Origin: Clostridium sp. CAG:288
Lineage (GTDB): Bacteria; Bacillota_I; Bacilli_A; RFN20; CAG-288
Length of the DNA: 32,750 nucleotides
Reading direction: 5' to 3'
NCBI GenBank assembly: GCA_000437395.1
Contig: FR898177.1
Span: forward strand, 1-32,750
Shown here: in pieces, positions 26,013 through 32,720 of the stretch
How positions within the stretch are numbered: the stretch's first letter is position 1
Layout of the letters: every line of letters starts with the position of its first letter
The notes under the pieces: model-generated
Told to the model about the DNA's origin: nothing
What the model saw: the letters and a program-made list of their open reading frames with translations, nothing else
Database searches by the model: none
Translations under genes and position numbers: made by a program

Positions 26013-26181
26013 GATTACCCAATATAAATATGCCTTTATTTTTTTAATTTCCTTTATTTTTTCAAAAAATCAAAGAAAACATTAATGTTATTAATCATAT
26101 TTAAAACGTTTATAGATTTTTATATCAAAATAATTTATATTAGATATATATCTATATGATATTCTTTAGAAAGGTTCAACA
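26013..26181. other. AT-rich divergent spacer before the glycosyltransferase gene
   Basis: No gene was found here. It contains a 14-bp palindrome TAGATATATATCTA (26141-26154) directly ahead of TATGAT (26155-26160), a candidate -10 box for the plus-strand glycosyltransferase. No good -35 box is visible, so this is tentative. Confidence 0.35.
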
Positions 26182-27204
26182 ATGAAAACTGTAATATATT
26201 TTGAAAGTGCTAAAGCATTGAGCAAATCAGGAATAGGAAGAGCCTTAACTCATCAAAAACTAGCATCTGAAAAGGCTGGGATTGACTATTCAACAAACAT
26301 AAAAGACTATAAAGATGCTGATGTAATTCACATTAATACTTTATATCCAAAAAGTTATAAAGTTCTCAAAAAAATGAAAAAAGCTGGCAAACCAGTTATT
26401 GTACATGGACACTCGACATATGAAGATTTCAGAAATTCATTTAGATGTTGGAAATTAATGCGTCCTTTCATGAATCACTTTATAACAACTATGTATTCAC
26501 ATGCTGATTTAATAATTACTCCTACACCTTATTCAAAAGGATTAATTGAAAACTATAAATGCGTTTCATGCCCTGTCTTAGCTATTTCAAACGGAATCAA
26601 TCTTGATGAGTACGCAAGAAATGAAAAATACATTCAAGAATTTAAAGATAAATTCAATATTAAAGAAGGACAAAAAGTTGTCATTGGAATTGGTTGGTTC
26701 TTTAAAAGAAAAGGTATAGATGACTTCTTTGAAGTAGCAAGAAAAATGCCAGATGTTACATTTATTTGGTTCGGTCATTTAAGCAAAATTGCTACACAAC
26801 ACAAAATAAATAAAGCAATTAAAAATAGACCAGCTAACGTTATTATGCCTGGTTACATTAAAGGCGATATAATTAAAGGCGCAATGCAATGTTCAACTTG
26901 TTTGCTTTTCCCAAGCTACGAAGAAACAGAAGGCATTGTCGTTTTAGAAGCATTTGCAAGTGGTCTTCCAGTAGTAGTAAGAGACATAGGAGTTTATAAA
27001 GATTGGTTAATTGATAAAGTTAATTGTCGTAAGGCTATTGATAATGACGGCTTTGTCGATTGTATCAGCGACATAATTAATGGAGATAATACAAAAATGA
27101 TTGCTAATGGATATGAAATTGCTAAAGAAAGATCTATCGATAAAATTGGTAATCAACTAAAAGCAGCATACGAACAAGCTATAGAATTAAACAAAAAAAG
27201 ATAA
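26182..27204 (+). CDS. GT4-family glycosyltransferase, probably glycolipid-forming (CpoA/DGS-like)
   Basis: A retaining GT-B glycosyltransferase of 340 residues. N-terminal part: ESAKALSKSGIGRALTHQ, DVIHINTLYP, VIVHGHSTYEDFRNSF and LIITPTPYSKGLIENY; C-terminal part: AISNGINLDEY, GIGWFFKRKGIDDF and the E-x7-E type motif in PSYEETEGIVVLEAFASGLPVV. The SGIGRA and HGHSTxEDFRNSF stretches resemble, from memory, the CpoA-type diglycosyl-diacylglycerol synthases of streptococci, so a membrane glycolipid product is the best guess. The exact donor and acceptor cannot be read from sequence. An AAAGG site precedes the ATG. It lies alone on the plus strand between obg and ruvA, ending in a long hairpin, so it may be an insertion into an older gene order. 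Confidence 0.82.
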   Translation: MKTVIYFESAKALSKSGIGRALTHQKLASEKAGIDYSTNIKDYKDADVIHINTLYPKSYKVLKKMKKAGKPVIVHGHSTYEDFRNSFRCWKLMRPFMNHFITTMYSHADLIITPTPYSKGLIENYKCVSCPVLAISNGINLDEYARNEKYIQEFKDKFNIKEGQKVVIGIGWFFKRKGIDDFFEVARKMPDVTFIWFGHLSKIATQHKINKAIKNRPANVIMPGYIKGDIIKGAMQCSTCLLFPSYEETEGIVVLEAFASGLPVVVRDIGVYKDWLIDKVNCRKAIDNDGFVDCISDIINGDNTKMIANGYEIAKERSIDKIGNQLKAAYEQAIELNKKR

Positions 27205-27267
27205 GTTTTTAAGAAGTAAACAATTAAGTTGTTAACTTACAATGTTTGCTTCAAACTTATCTTTTTT
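27194..27267. terminator. Long compound hairpin, bidirectional terminator between glycosyltransferase and obg
   Basis: AAAAAAGATAAGTTT (27194-27208) pairs with AAACTTATCTTTTTT (27253-27267). Inside, GAAG-T-AAAC pairs with GTTT-G-CTTC and a small AAGTT/AACTT helix caps it. A-run and T-run flanks serve both strands. The glycosyltransferase stop codon lies within the left arm. Confidence 0.85.
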
Positions 27268-27268
27268 A

Positions 27269-28546
27269 TTAGTTAAAATATTCAAATTCGAAGTCGTCTA
27301 ATTTGATGATTGTACCATCTTTAACGCCCATTTTTCTAAGCATGTCATCGACACCAATTCTATTTAAATAAGCGATGAGTTTCATCATACCTTCTTCAGT
27401 TGTTGTATTGATTAAACGATATGTTCTTATTACTCTATCGCCAGTAATGACATAGCTTCCATCAGCGTCTTTCATAATAGTAAATAGTTCTTTTTCTTTC
27501 TTATCTGGAGAAACTGTAAATTCAGCTGAATCTTCCTTGTGGAATATTGGGAAGATAGGTGTTGTTTGAAGTAATTCATACGCTCTTCTTAATAGAGGTT
27601 TAACACCTTCTCTTTTCATAGCACATATTGGGAAAACTTCATATTTATCGCCTAGTTTTTCTTTTAATTTAGCTAATCTTTCTTCAGAATCTTCGCAGTC
27701 CATTTTATTAACAGCAACAAGCATTGGACGCTTTAAAAGATCCAATTTATAACTACCTAATTCATTATTGATTTTGTTAAAACTATCAAATGGATCTTCT
27801 TCATCCCTAGATATATCTAAGACATGAATAATAACTCTACAACGCTCAATATGTCTTAAGAAAGTTAATCCTAAGCCTTTGCCTAAATGAGCTCCTTCAA
27901 TTAAGCCTGGAAGGTCAGCAACACAGAATGTTTCATCATCTGATAATTGTACTACGCCTAAGTTTGGAGATTTAGTTGTAAATTCATAAGCAGCTATTTC
28001 AGGCTTAGCGTTAGAAATAACACTTAATAAAGTAGATTTACCAACACTTGGCAAACCAACCAAGCCAACATCAGCTAACAATTTTAATTCAAGGTAAATA
28101 TCTTTTGTTTCACCTGGTAAACCATTTTCTGCTACTCTTGGAGCCCTATTAGTTGGACTTTTGAAGCAAACGTTACCTCTTCCACCACGTCCACCTTTAG
28201 CAGCGAGATATGTATCACCTTCATTAGATAAATCAGCTAATATTTTTCCATCTAAAGTTGTTACAACTGTCCCACATGGAACGTCACAATATACATCTTT
28301 AGCATCTCTGCCATACATTAATTTTGCTTTACCTTTTTCACCAGGTTCAGCTTTAATTGTTATTGAATGTCTATATGCTGATAAAGAGTTAATGCCACGA
28401 CGAGCTACAAAATAAATTGAACCGCCTTTGCCACCATTGCCACCTGATGGGCCGCCATATTCGATGTATTTTTCATGGCGGAAAGCGATAGCACCATCGC
28501 CACCTTTACCTGATGAAATAGTAATTTTTACTTTATCATTAAACAT
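27269..28546 (-). CDS. obg: GTPase Obg (CgtA)
   Basis: Obg is a ribosome-associated GTPase needed for 50S assembly and linked to the stress response and replication control. The 425-residue product has the Gly-rich Obg fold (about 1-157; GKGGDGAIAFRHEKYIEYGG), the G domain with GLPSVGKST (P-loop), DLPGLIEGAH (G3) and NKMD (G4), and the C-terminal OCT domain (about 340-425). The second ATG (28546) is preferred: AGGAG lies nine bases upstream, but only three bases before the first ATG at 28552. The gap to the rpmA terminator is about 40 bases and no convincing promoter is visible, so expression may depend on read-through. Confidence 0.97.
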   Translation of the reverse strand: MFNDKVKITISSGKGGDGAIAFRHEKYIEYGGPSGGNGGKGGSIYFVARRGINSLSAYRHSITIKAEPGEKGKAKLMYGRDAKDVYCDVPCGTVVTTLDGKILADLSNEGDTYLAAKGGRGGRGNVCFKSPTNRAPRVAENGLPGETKDIYLELKLLADVGLVGLPSVGKSTLLSVISNAKPEIAAYEFTTKSPNLGVVQLSDDETFCVADLPGLIEGAHLGKGLGLTFLRHIERCRVIIHVLDISRDEEDPFDSFNKINNELGSYKLDLLKRPMLVAVNKMDCEDSEERLAKLKEKLGDKYEVFPICAMKREGVKPLLRRAYELLQTTPIFPIFHKEDSAEFTVSPDKKEKELFTIMKDADGSYVITGDRVIRTYRLINTTTEEGMMKLIAYLNRIGVDDMLRKMGVKDGTIIKLDDFEFEYFN

Positions 28547-28585
28547 ATACATTCACTCCTTTTTTTATTATTTGAATAAAATGGT

Positions 28586-28613
28586 AAAAAAATCCCGTCA
28601 AAAATGACGGGAT
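28586..28613 (-). terminator. Terminator of the rplU-prp-rpmA operon
   Basis: ATCCCGTCA (28592-28600) and TGACGGGAT (28605-28613) form a perfect nine-pair stem with an AAAA loop. On the minus strand seven T follow. It separates rpmA from obg. Confidence 0.92.
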
Positions 28614-28632
28614 TAAATAAACTAAAGTTTAA

Positions 28633-28923
28633 TTAGTCTTCAACAACTGGATAAACAGAAACTTTCTTGTGATTTCTGCCGAGTCTTTCATATTTGACAA
28701 TGCCAGTAACTTTAGCAAATAAAGTATCATCGCCACCACGACCACAGTTGAGTCCTGGATGAATTTTTGTGCCACGTTGACGATAAATAATTGAACCAGC
28801 TTTACAGAATTGGCCGTCACCAATTTTGCTGCCTAATCTCTTTGATTCGGAATCACGACCGTTCTTTGTAGAACCGACACCTTTTTTAGAAGCAAAGAGT
28901 TGAATATTAAGAACGAATTTCAT
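28633..28923 (-). CDS. rpmA: 50S ribosomal protein L27 with cleavable N-terminal extension
   Basis: L27 reaches toward the peptidyl-transferase centre of the 50S subunit. The 96-residue product starts M-K-F-V-L-N-I-Q-L-F followed by A-S-K-K-G-V-G-S-T-K-N-G-R-D-S. In Bacillota this type of L27 is made with an N-terminal extension that the Prp protease removes just before the ASKKG stretch; here the site reads Q-L-F/A rather than Q-F-F/A. GSIIYRQRGTKIHPG and the rest match L27. The ATG at 28923 is chosen by homology and by a GTAGG motif; a longer frame runs back into prp. It is four bases after the prp stop. Confidence 0.97.
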   Translation of the reverse strand: MKFVLNIQLFASKKGVGSTKNGRDSESKRLGSKIGDGQFCKAGSIIYRQRGTKIHPGLNCGRGGDDTLFAKVTGIVKYERLGRNHKKVSVYPVVED

Positions 28924-28927
28924 AACA

Positions 28928-29239
28928 TTACCTACTTTCTGTGATGACTTTAAGATTTTCCGGATAGCTAAATGCAATTGTTTCTAGTTGTGTAACTAGA
29001 ACTTCAAGCACAACTTTATCATGATCACTGACATCACTAAGTGTCACGATACTTCCGTTGCCCTCTTCATAAACAATGTCAAATCCATTAGGATTTGTTA
29101 GAGCGTTTAGAGCGCCGATAAAGCAACTTGAGGCACCTGCACATACAACATCTTGTCCGTATTCTGCGTAGCCTGAATGGCCTTTGAGAATAATGGATTC
29201 AATTTGATTTGCCTTATACTTCACTGTTACTTTTATCAT
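28928..29239 (-). CDS. prp: Ribosomal-processing cysteine protease Prp
   Basis: Prp removes the N-terminal extension of L27, a step needed for ribosome assembly in Bacillota. The 103-residue product has the family signature GHSGYAEYGQDVVCAGAS, giving the catalytic pair H21 and C33. It sits between rplU and rpmA, the standard place, with six bases to the rplU stop and four bases to the rpmA ATG, so all three are one transcript. Its substrate is encoded immediately downstream. Confidence 0.95.
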   Translation of the reverse strand: MIKVTVKYKANQIESIILKGHSGYAEYGQDVVCAGASSCFIGALNALTNPNGFDIVYEEGNGSIVTLSDVSDHDKVVLEVLVTQLETIAFSYPENLKVITESR

Positions 29240-29245
29240 AAGCTA

Positions 29246-29554
29246 CTAGCAATCGATTGAATCGATTGTAACTCTTGTGTATGGTTGTCTATGACCTTGG
29301 GTACGACGATAGTTAGCCTTGGCCTTGTACTTAAAGACAACAACCTTTGGACTCTTGCCGTTCTTGGTAACAGTTCCTTTAACGCTAGCGCCTTCAACAT
29401 AAGGAGCACCAACTTTTGAACTTTCGCCACCAACAAGTAAAACTTTGTCAAAAACTACTGTTTCGCCTTCGTTTGCTGAAAGCTTTTCGACGTAGATGGT
29501 ATCTCCGACGGAGACCTTAACTTGTTTACCACCAGTTACGATAATTGCGTACAT
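29246..29554 (-). CDS. rplU: 50S ribosomal protein L21
   Basis: L21 is a 23S rRNA-binding protein of the large subunit. The 102-residue product shows MYAIIVTGGKQVKV, the D-T-I-Y-V-E-K start of the barrel, and the C-terminal signature FKYKAKANYRRTQGHRQPYT. AGGAGGT lies nine bases before the ATG. It is the first gene of the rplU-prp-rpmA operon and follows a structured leader. Confidence 0.98.
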   Translation of the reverse strand: MYAIIVTGGKQVKVSVGDTIYVEKLSANEGETVVFDKVLLVGGESSKVGAPYVEGASVKGTVTKNGKSPKVVVFKYKAKANYRRTQGHRQPYTRVTIDSIDC

Positions 29555-29661
29555 GTTTTATGTACCTCCTTTTTTCTCACTAATGACTCGCTCATGACGG
29601 TCTTCTTTCGAATGTTAGTTACCGTTTAGATGCGGTTGTAGCCTAGTGGAGGCATTACAAC
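29555..29661 (-). ncRNA. Structured 5' leader of rplU (L21 leader type)
   Basis: About 105 bases between the predicted transcription start and rplU. The first hairpin pairs GTTGTA with TACAAC and, inside, GCCT with AGGC (29628-29654 region). A second pairs ACGGT with ACCGT further downstream, and a third short element contains ATGA-GCGAG-TCAT. Position and shape fit the known L21 leader of Bacillota, which is thought to allow feedback by L21; I identify it by context and pairing, not by a covariance-model search. Confidence 0.75.
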
Positions 29662-29667
29662 TGCTAT

Positions 29668-29696
29668 ATAATAACAAATATATAAAAATAAATCAA
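29668..29696 (-). promoter_or_regulatory. Promoter of the rplU operon
   Basis: On the minus strand TTGATT (29691-29696) is followed after 17 bases by TATTAT (29668-29673), with a TG one base ahead of the -10 box (extended -10). Start expected near 29661. Confidence 0.7.
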
Positions 29697-29742
29697 TATT
29701 TTTATTTACTTAAAGCTTCATATTTTTTAGATGAATTAATAT

Positions 29743-29773
29743 AAAAAGGCTTAAATAATTTAGTATTTAAGCC
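29743..29773 (-). terminator. Terminator of the DUF2188-like gene
   Basis: GGCTTAAATA (29748-29757) and TATTTAAGCC (29764-29773) form a perfect 10-bp stem with a six-base loop. On the minus strand TTTTTATATT follows. It lies between the gene at 29784 and the rplU promoter. Confidence 0.88.
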
Positions 29774-29783
29774 CAATTTTAAA

Positions 29784-30374
29784 TTAATATTTTTGTTTTC
29801 TAATTTTGCCATCAACTTTATGAATAACAATTCTGTGATCATAACGCTTAGCTAATTCTTTTGCTCTTGCAATAGCTTCTACTTGAGTGTCATAAGAGCA
29901 AATAATTTTTTCAGAACCACCAAATCTTACAATCCACTTTCCATCTTCTTTTCTTCTAGAAATGTGATAAGCACGTGCATCTTTCTTTTGTTGTTCTTCA
30001 GTTTTTTCAACACTGTCATCTTCTTCTTCAATAACAACATCATCTTTAGATTCGCTTTCAGCAGCTGGTGTTTCCTCTTTTACTTCAGCCTTTGTTTCTT
30101 CTTTTGCTACTGGTTCTTCAACCTTTGCTTTTTTAGTAGCAGGTTTCTTTGCTGTTTGTTTTTTAACAGCTGGTTTTTCTGCTTTTTTTGTTTCTTCAGG
30201 CTGAACTTTATCTTCCTTTACTTCTTCAGTTGGCTTATCTTCCTTTACTTCAACCTTTTCATCTTCCTTCTTTTCAACTGGAGCTGTTTCAACTTTAGTT
30301 TCCTCTACTTTAGTTTCTTCAGCAACCTTTTCGCTTTCTTTCTTTTTCTTTTTACCAAAAAGACCAAAAAACAT
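29784..30374 (-). CDS. Lys/Glu-rich protein with C-terminal DUF2188-like domain
   Basis: The 196-residue product begins M-F-F-G-L-F-G-K-K-K-K-K, a short hydrophobic patch plus basic run that could touch the membrane. A low-complexity region of about 115 residues follows, rich in Lys, Glu, Ala, Val and Thr with repeated K-x-E-E-T-K and A-K-K-P-A units. The last ~65 residues form a compact domain: YHISRRKEDGKWIVRFGG, then a helix rich in Ala and Glu, and HRIVIHKVDGKIRKQ, which resembles the DUF2188 family of unknown function. The basic repeats recall histone-H1-like or ribosome-tethering linkers, but no role is shown. ATG at 30374 is chosen for the AGGAGGAAATATT site. It is monocistronic. Confidence 0.8.
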   Translation of the reverse strand: MFFGLFGKKKKKESEKVAEETKVEETKVETAPVEKKEDEKVEVKEDKPTEEVKEDKVQPEETKKAEKPAVKKQTAKKPATKKAKVEEPVAKEETKAEVKEETPAAESESKDDVVIEEEDDSVEKTEEQQKKDARAYHISRRKEDGKWIVRFGGSEKIICSYDTQVEAIARAKELAKRYDHRIVIHKVDGKIRKQKY

Positions 30375-30400
30375 AATATTTCCTCCTATTATTTTTTTTA

Positions 30401-30429
30401 AGTTTAACACATTATTAATACTCAAACAA
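30401..30429 (-). promoter_or_regulatory. Possible promoter of the DUF2188-like gene
   Basis: On the minus strand TTGTTT (30424-30429) and TAAACT (30401-30406) are 17 bases apart, with a TG ahead of the -10 box. A second candidate pairs TTGTCA (30435-30440) with TAATAA (30412-30417). Confidence 0.35.
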
Positions 30430-30479
30430 TATTTTGACAATACTTTTACATACAAATCACAAGTTATTAATCACATTAA

Positions 30480-30495
30480 TTTTAAATATTTAAAA
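30480..30495. repeat. 16-bp AT palindrome in the divergent spacer before the FGGY kinase gene
   Basis: TTTTAAATATTTAAAA is a perfect inverted repeat between two divergent genes. It could be an operator, but in sequence this AT-rich such palindromes also arise by chance. Confidence 0.3.
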
Positions 30496-30564
30496 TTTAA
30501 AGCGTAATCATATCGAAAAATACATATTTTTTTGATAAAATATTTTTTAGAGGTAGAAGCTATA

Positions 30565-32118
30565 ATGAAAACTACTAAAAAAACTGTATTAGTTTTGGAT
30601 TGTGGTACTCAAAGCGTAAGAGCATCAATTATCGATTCAGACGGAAATATATTAAAAATTATCAAAAGTAAATATGGAGAACCATATTTTTCAATCAATC
30701 CCGGATGGTGCGAACAATATCCTGACTACTATTTAGACAAAATTTTTGAATGTACTAAAAAATTAAGAAGTGAAGAACCTGAACTAATGGATAACGTCAG
30801 TGCTATGACTATTACATGTTTTAGAGATTCAGCTGCACTTTTAGATGAAAATTTTAATGTTGTTAGACCAACAATTTTATGGCTTGACCAACGTAAAGCT
30901 AGATTAGATGAAAAACTTTCATTTATTCAAAAAGCAGCATTCTTTATTGTTGGAATGTCTGATACTATTAAATACAATAGACAAAGAACAGCAGCACATT
31001 GGATTAAAGAAAACGAACCAGAAAATTGGAAAAAAATTAAATATTATGTTCCTCTTACAACATATTTCAACTTAAAATTAACAGGTGAATTTAAAGAATC
31101 ATCTTCTAATTGTACTGGTCACTATCCTTTAAATTATAGAAAAGGTAAGTGGTATGGAAATCATGCATTAAAAGGTAGCATTTTTGGAATTAAAAAGAGT
31201 CAATTACCGCCATTAATCAAACCTGGAAGAGTCCTTGGCTTTATTACACCTGAAATTGCTGAAGCTACAGGTATTAAAAGCGGTTTACCTTTAATGGCCT
31301 CAGGTTCTGATAAATCATGCGAATCATTAGGTAATGGTTGTTTAGATTTAGATGAATTGAGTATTTCCTATGGTACAGCATGTACAATAGAAGTTACATC
31401 AAAAAAATATCATGAGCCAGAAACATTCTTACCTGGATATATAGCATGCTATCAAGGAGCATATAACTTAGATGTTCAAGTATATAGGGGATATTGGATG
31501 TTAACGTGGTTTGCTAAAGAATTTGCCCCAGAAGCAATTGATGAAGCAGCTATAGAACATATGTCAGTCGAAGAAATAATGAATAAAAAGCTATTAGAAA
31601 TTAAACCTGGATCAGAAGGATTAATTACTCAACCATATTGGGGACCAGGCTTAAAACGACCTCTTGCCAAAGGATCTGTTATTGGTTTCAACGATTATCA
31701 TACAAAATATCACCTTTATAGATCGATTATCGAAGGAATAGCCTTTGAGCTACGCAATGGCTATGATTCAATAAGAAAAAGAACAAAGAAAAAACCAAGT
31801 TATGTTGTCATAAGCGGTGGCGGCGCTGCATCAGATGCCATCTGTCAAATTACAGCTGATATTTTCGGAGTTGAAGCTAGAAAAGTTCAGACAACTGAAA
31901 CATCATCATTAGGTGCTGCAATGTCATTATTTATAGCAATAGGAGAATATAAAACGCCTAGAGAAGCTAAAGAACATATGATTAGATATGTAAAAAAATA
32001 CACACCTATCAAAGAAAACGTCGAAGAATATAATAAACTATACAAAAACGTATATAAGAAAATATATCCAAGATTATCAAAAGTCTATAGATATCTATCA
32101 AATTATACAGCTAAATAA
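30565..32118 (+). CDS. FGGY-family carbohydrate kinase, substrate unknown
   Basis: FGGY kinases phosphorylate sugars or polyols with ATP. The 517-residue product has two actin-like halves: the N-terminal phosphate loop VLDCGTQSVRASIID (10-24), the L-W-L-D-Q-R motif (105-110), the presumed catalytic base D249 in ASGSDKSCESLGNG, SYGTACTIEV (268-277) and the ATP motif SGGGAASDAICQ (417-428), followed by TSSLGAAM. It is not an obvious glycerol kinase (the GDQQAAL-type site is absent) nor a clear xylulokinase. No sugar transporter or isomerase is adjacent, so the substrate cannot be inferred from context. The ATG at 30565 is chosen over one at 30532 because an AGAGG site lies between them and the family start fits. 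Monocistronic. Confidence 0.88.
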   Translation: MKTTKKTVLVLDCGTQSVRASIIDSDGNILKIIKSKYGEPYFSINPGWCEQYPDYYLDKIFECTKKLRSEEPELMDNVSAMTITCFRDSAALLDENFNVVRPTILWLDQRKARLDEKLSFIQKAAFFIVGMSDTIKYNRQRTAAHWIKENEPENWKKIKYYVPLTTYFNLKLTGEFKESSSNCTGHYPLNYRKGKWYGNHALKGSIFGIKKSQLPPLIKPGRVLGFITPEIAEATGIKSGLPLMASGSDKSCESLGNGCLDLDELSISYGTACTIEVTSKKYHEPETFLPGYIACYQGAYNLDVQVYRGYWMLTWFAKEFAPEAIDEAAIEHMSVEEIMNKKLLEIKPGSEGLITQPYWGPGLKRPLAKGSVIGFNDYHTKYHLYRSIIEGIAFELRNGYDSIRKRTKKKPSYVVISGGGAASDAICQITADIFGVEARKVQTTETSSLGAAMSLFIAIGEYKTPREAKEHMIRYVKKYTPIKENVEEYNKLYKNVYKKIYPRLSKVYRYLSNYTAK

Positions 32119-32175
32119 AAAACCGAGTAGGTTTGAACTACTAAATTAATAGTAATTCAGATTTACTCGGTTTTT
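32118..32175. terminator. Bidirectional terminator, long hairpin between the FGGY kinase and hydrolase genes
   Basis: AAAAACCGAGTA (from 32118) pairs with TACTCGGTTTTT (to 32175), and the inner GTTTGAACTACT stretch pairs imperfectly with AGTAATTCAGAT. It serves two convergent genes, both of whose stop codons touch the arms. Confidence 0.88.
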
Positions 32176-32695
32176 ATATAACTTTAATTTGCAAGCCTTT
32201 TAAAACATCTAAAGTTTCTATGTTAATTATTTCATCATTTGATGCAGTACATGATGAATCAACAATAATCTGAGTCTCAGGTTGGGCTGTACGAGCTAAT
32301 ACAGCATTTGAAAGAACACAAATATTTGAAACTAAACCAACAAGTTCTATAGATTCATATTTGTTAGTTTTCAAAAATTCATATAACTCATCTGAGCCAA
32401 ATGTATTTTTATAAAAAGTAATATCGTTTTTATCATAATTTAAGCCAACATTTCCATATAAATCATGTCCAATAGTATTAATTATGCAGTGTGAAACTGG
32501 TAAATGTTTTCCTTCAAATGTATTTAAATAATTGTTATCATGCGTATCAAAAGTAAATGCAATTTCATCTCCATTATTTCTATAATCTTTTATTTTATTA
32601 GAAATTGGTAAATCTAAATTCTTTGCCTTTTCAAAGCCTAAACTTCCTGAAACAAAATCAATTTGATAATCAACAACAATAAGTAATCTTTTCAT
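32174..32695 (-). CDS. Nicotinamidase/isochorismatase-family cysteine hydrolase
   Basis: The 173-residue product has the catalytic triad of the cysteine hydrolase fold: D9 in VVDYQIDF, K96 in FYKNTFGS and C126 in VGLVSNICVLSNA. D50 and H52 in FTFDTHDNNY fit the metal site of nicotinamidases, and H64/H69 follow. Nicotinamidase (PncA, nicotinamide to nicotinate for NAD recycling) is the best guess because of the D-x-H metal motif and the V-S-N-I-C motif; other members of the family (isochorismatase, ureidoacrylate hydrolase) are not excluded. AAGGGG stands before the ATG. It lies just after a 5S rRNA gene on the same strand. Confidence 0.85.
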   Translation of the reverse strand: MKRLLIVVDYQIDFVSGSLGFEKAKNLDLPISNKIKDYRNNGDEIAFTFDTHDNNYLNTFEGKHLPVSHCIINTIGHDLYGNVGLNYDKNDITFYKNTFGSDELYEFLKTNKYESIELVGLVSNICVLSNAVLARTAQPETQIIVDSSCTASNDEIINIETLDVLKGLQIKVI

Positions 32696-32720
32696 ATATC
32701 CCCTTAAAAGAAATAAAGCA

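Noticed and set aside
29236..29451. Second frame within rplU
   Set aside because: Alternative frame of the well-defined L21 gene.
29883..30401. Plus-strand 172-codon frame rich in Phe, Ser and Leu
   Set aside because: It is the antisense shadow of the Lys/Glu-rich repeat of the DUF2188-like gene (AAG/GAA reads CTT/TTC). It has no ribosome site and its composition is that of a mirrored repeat.
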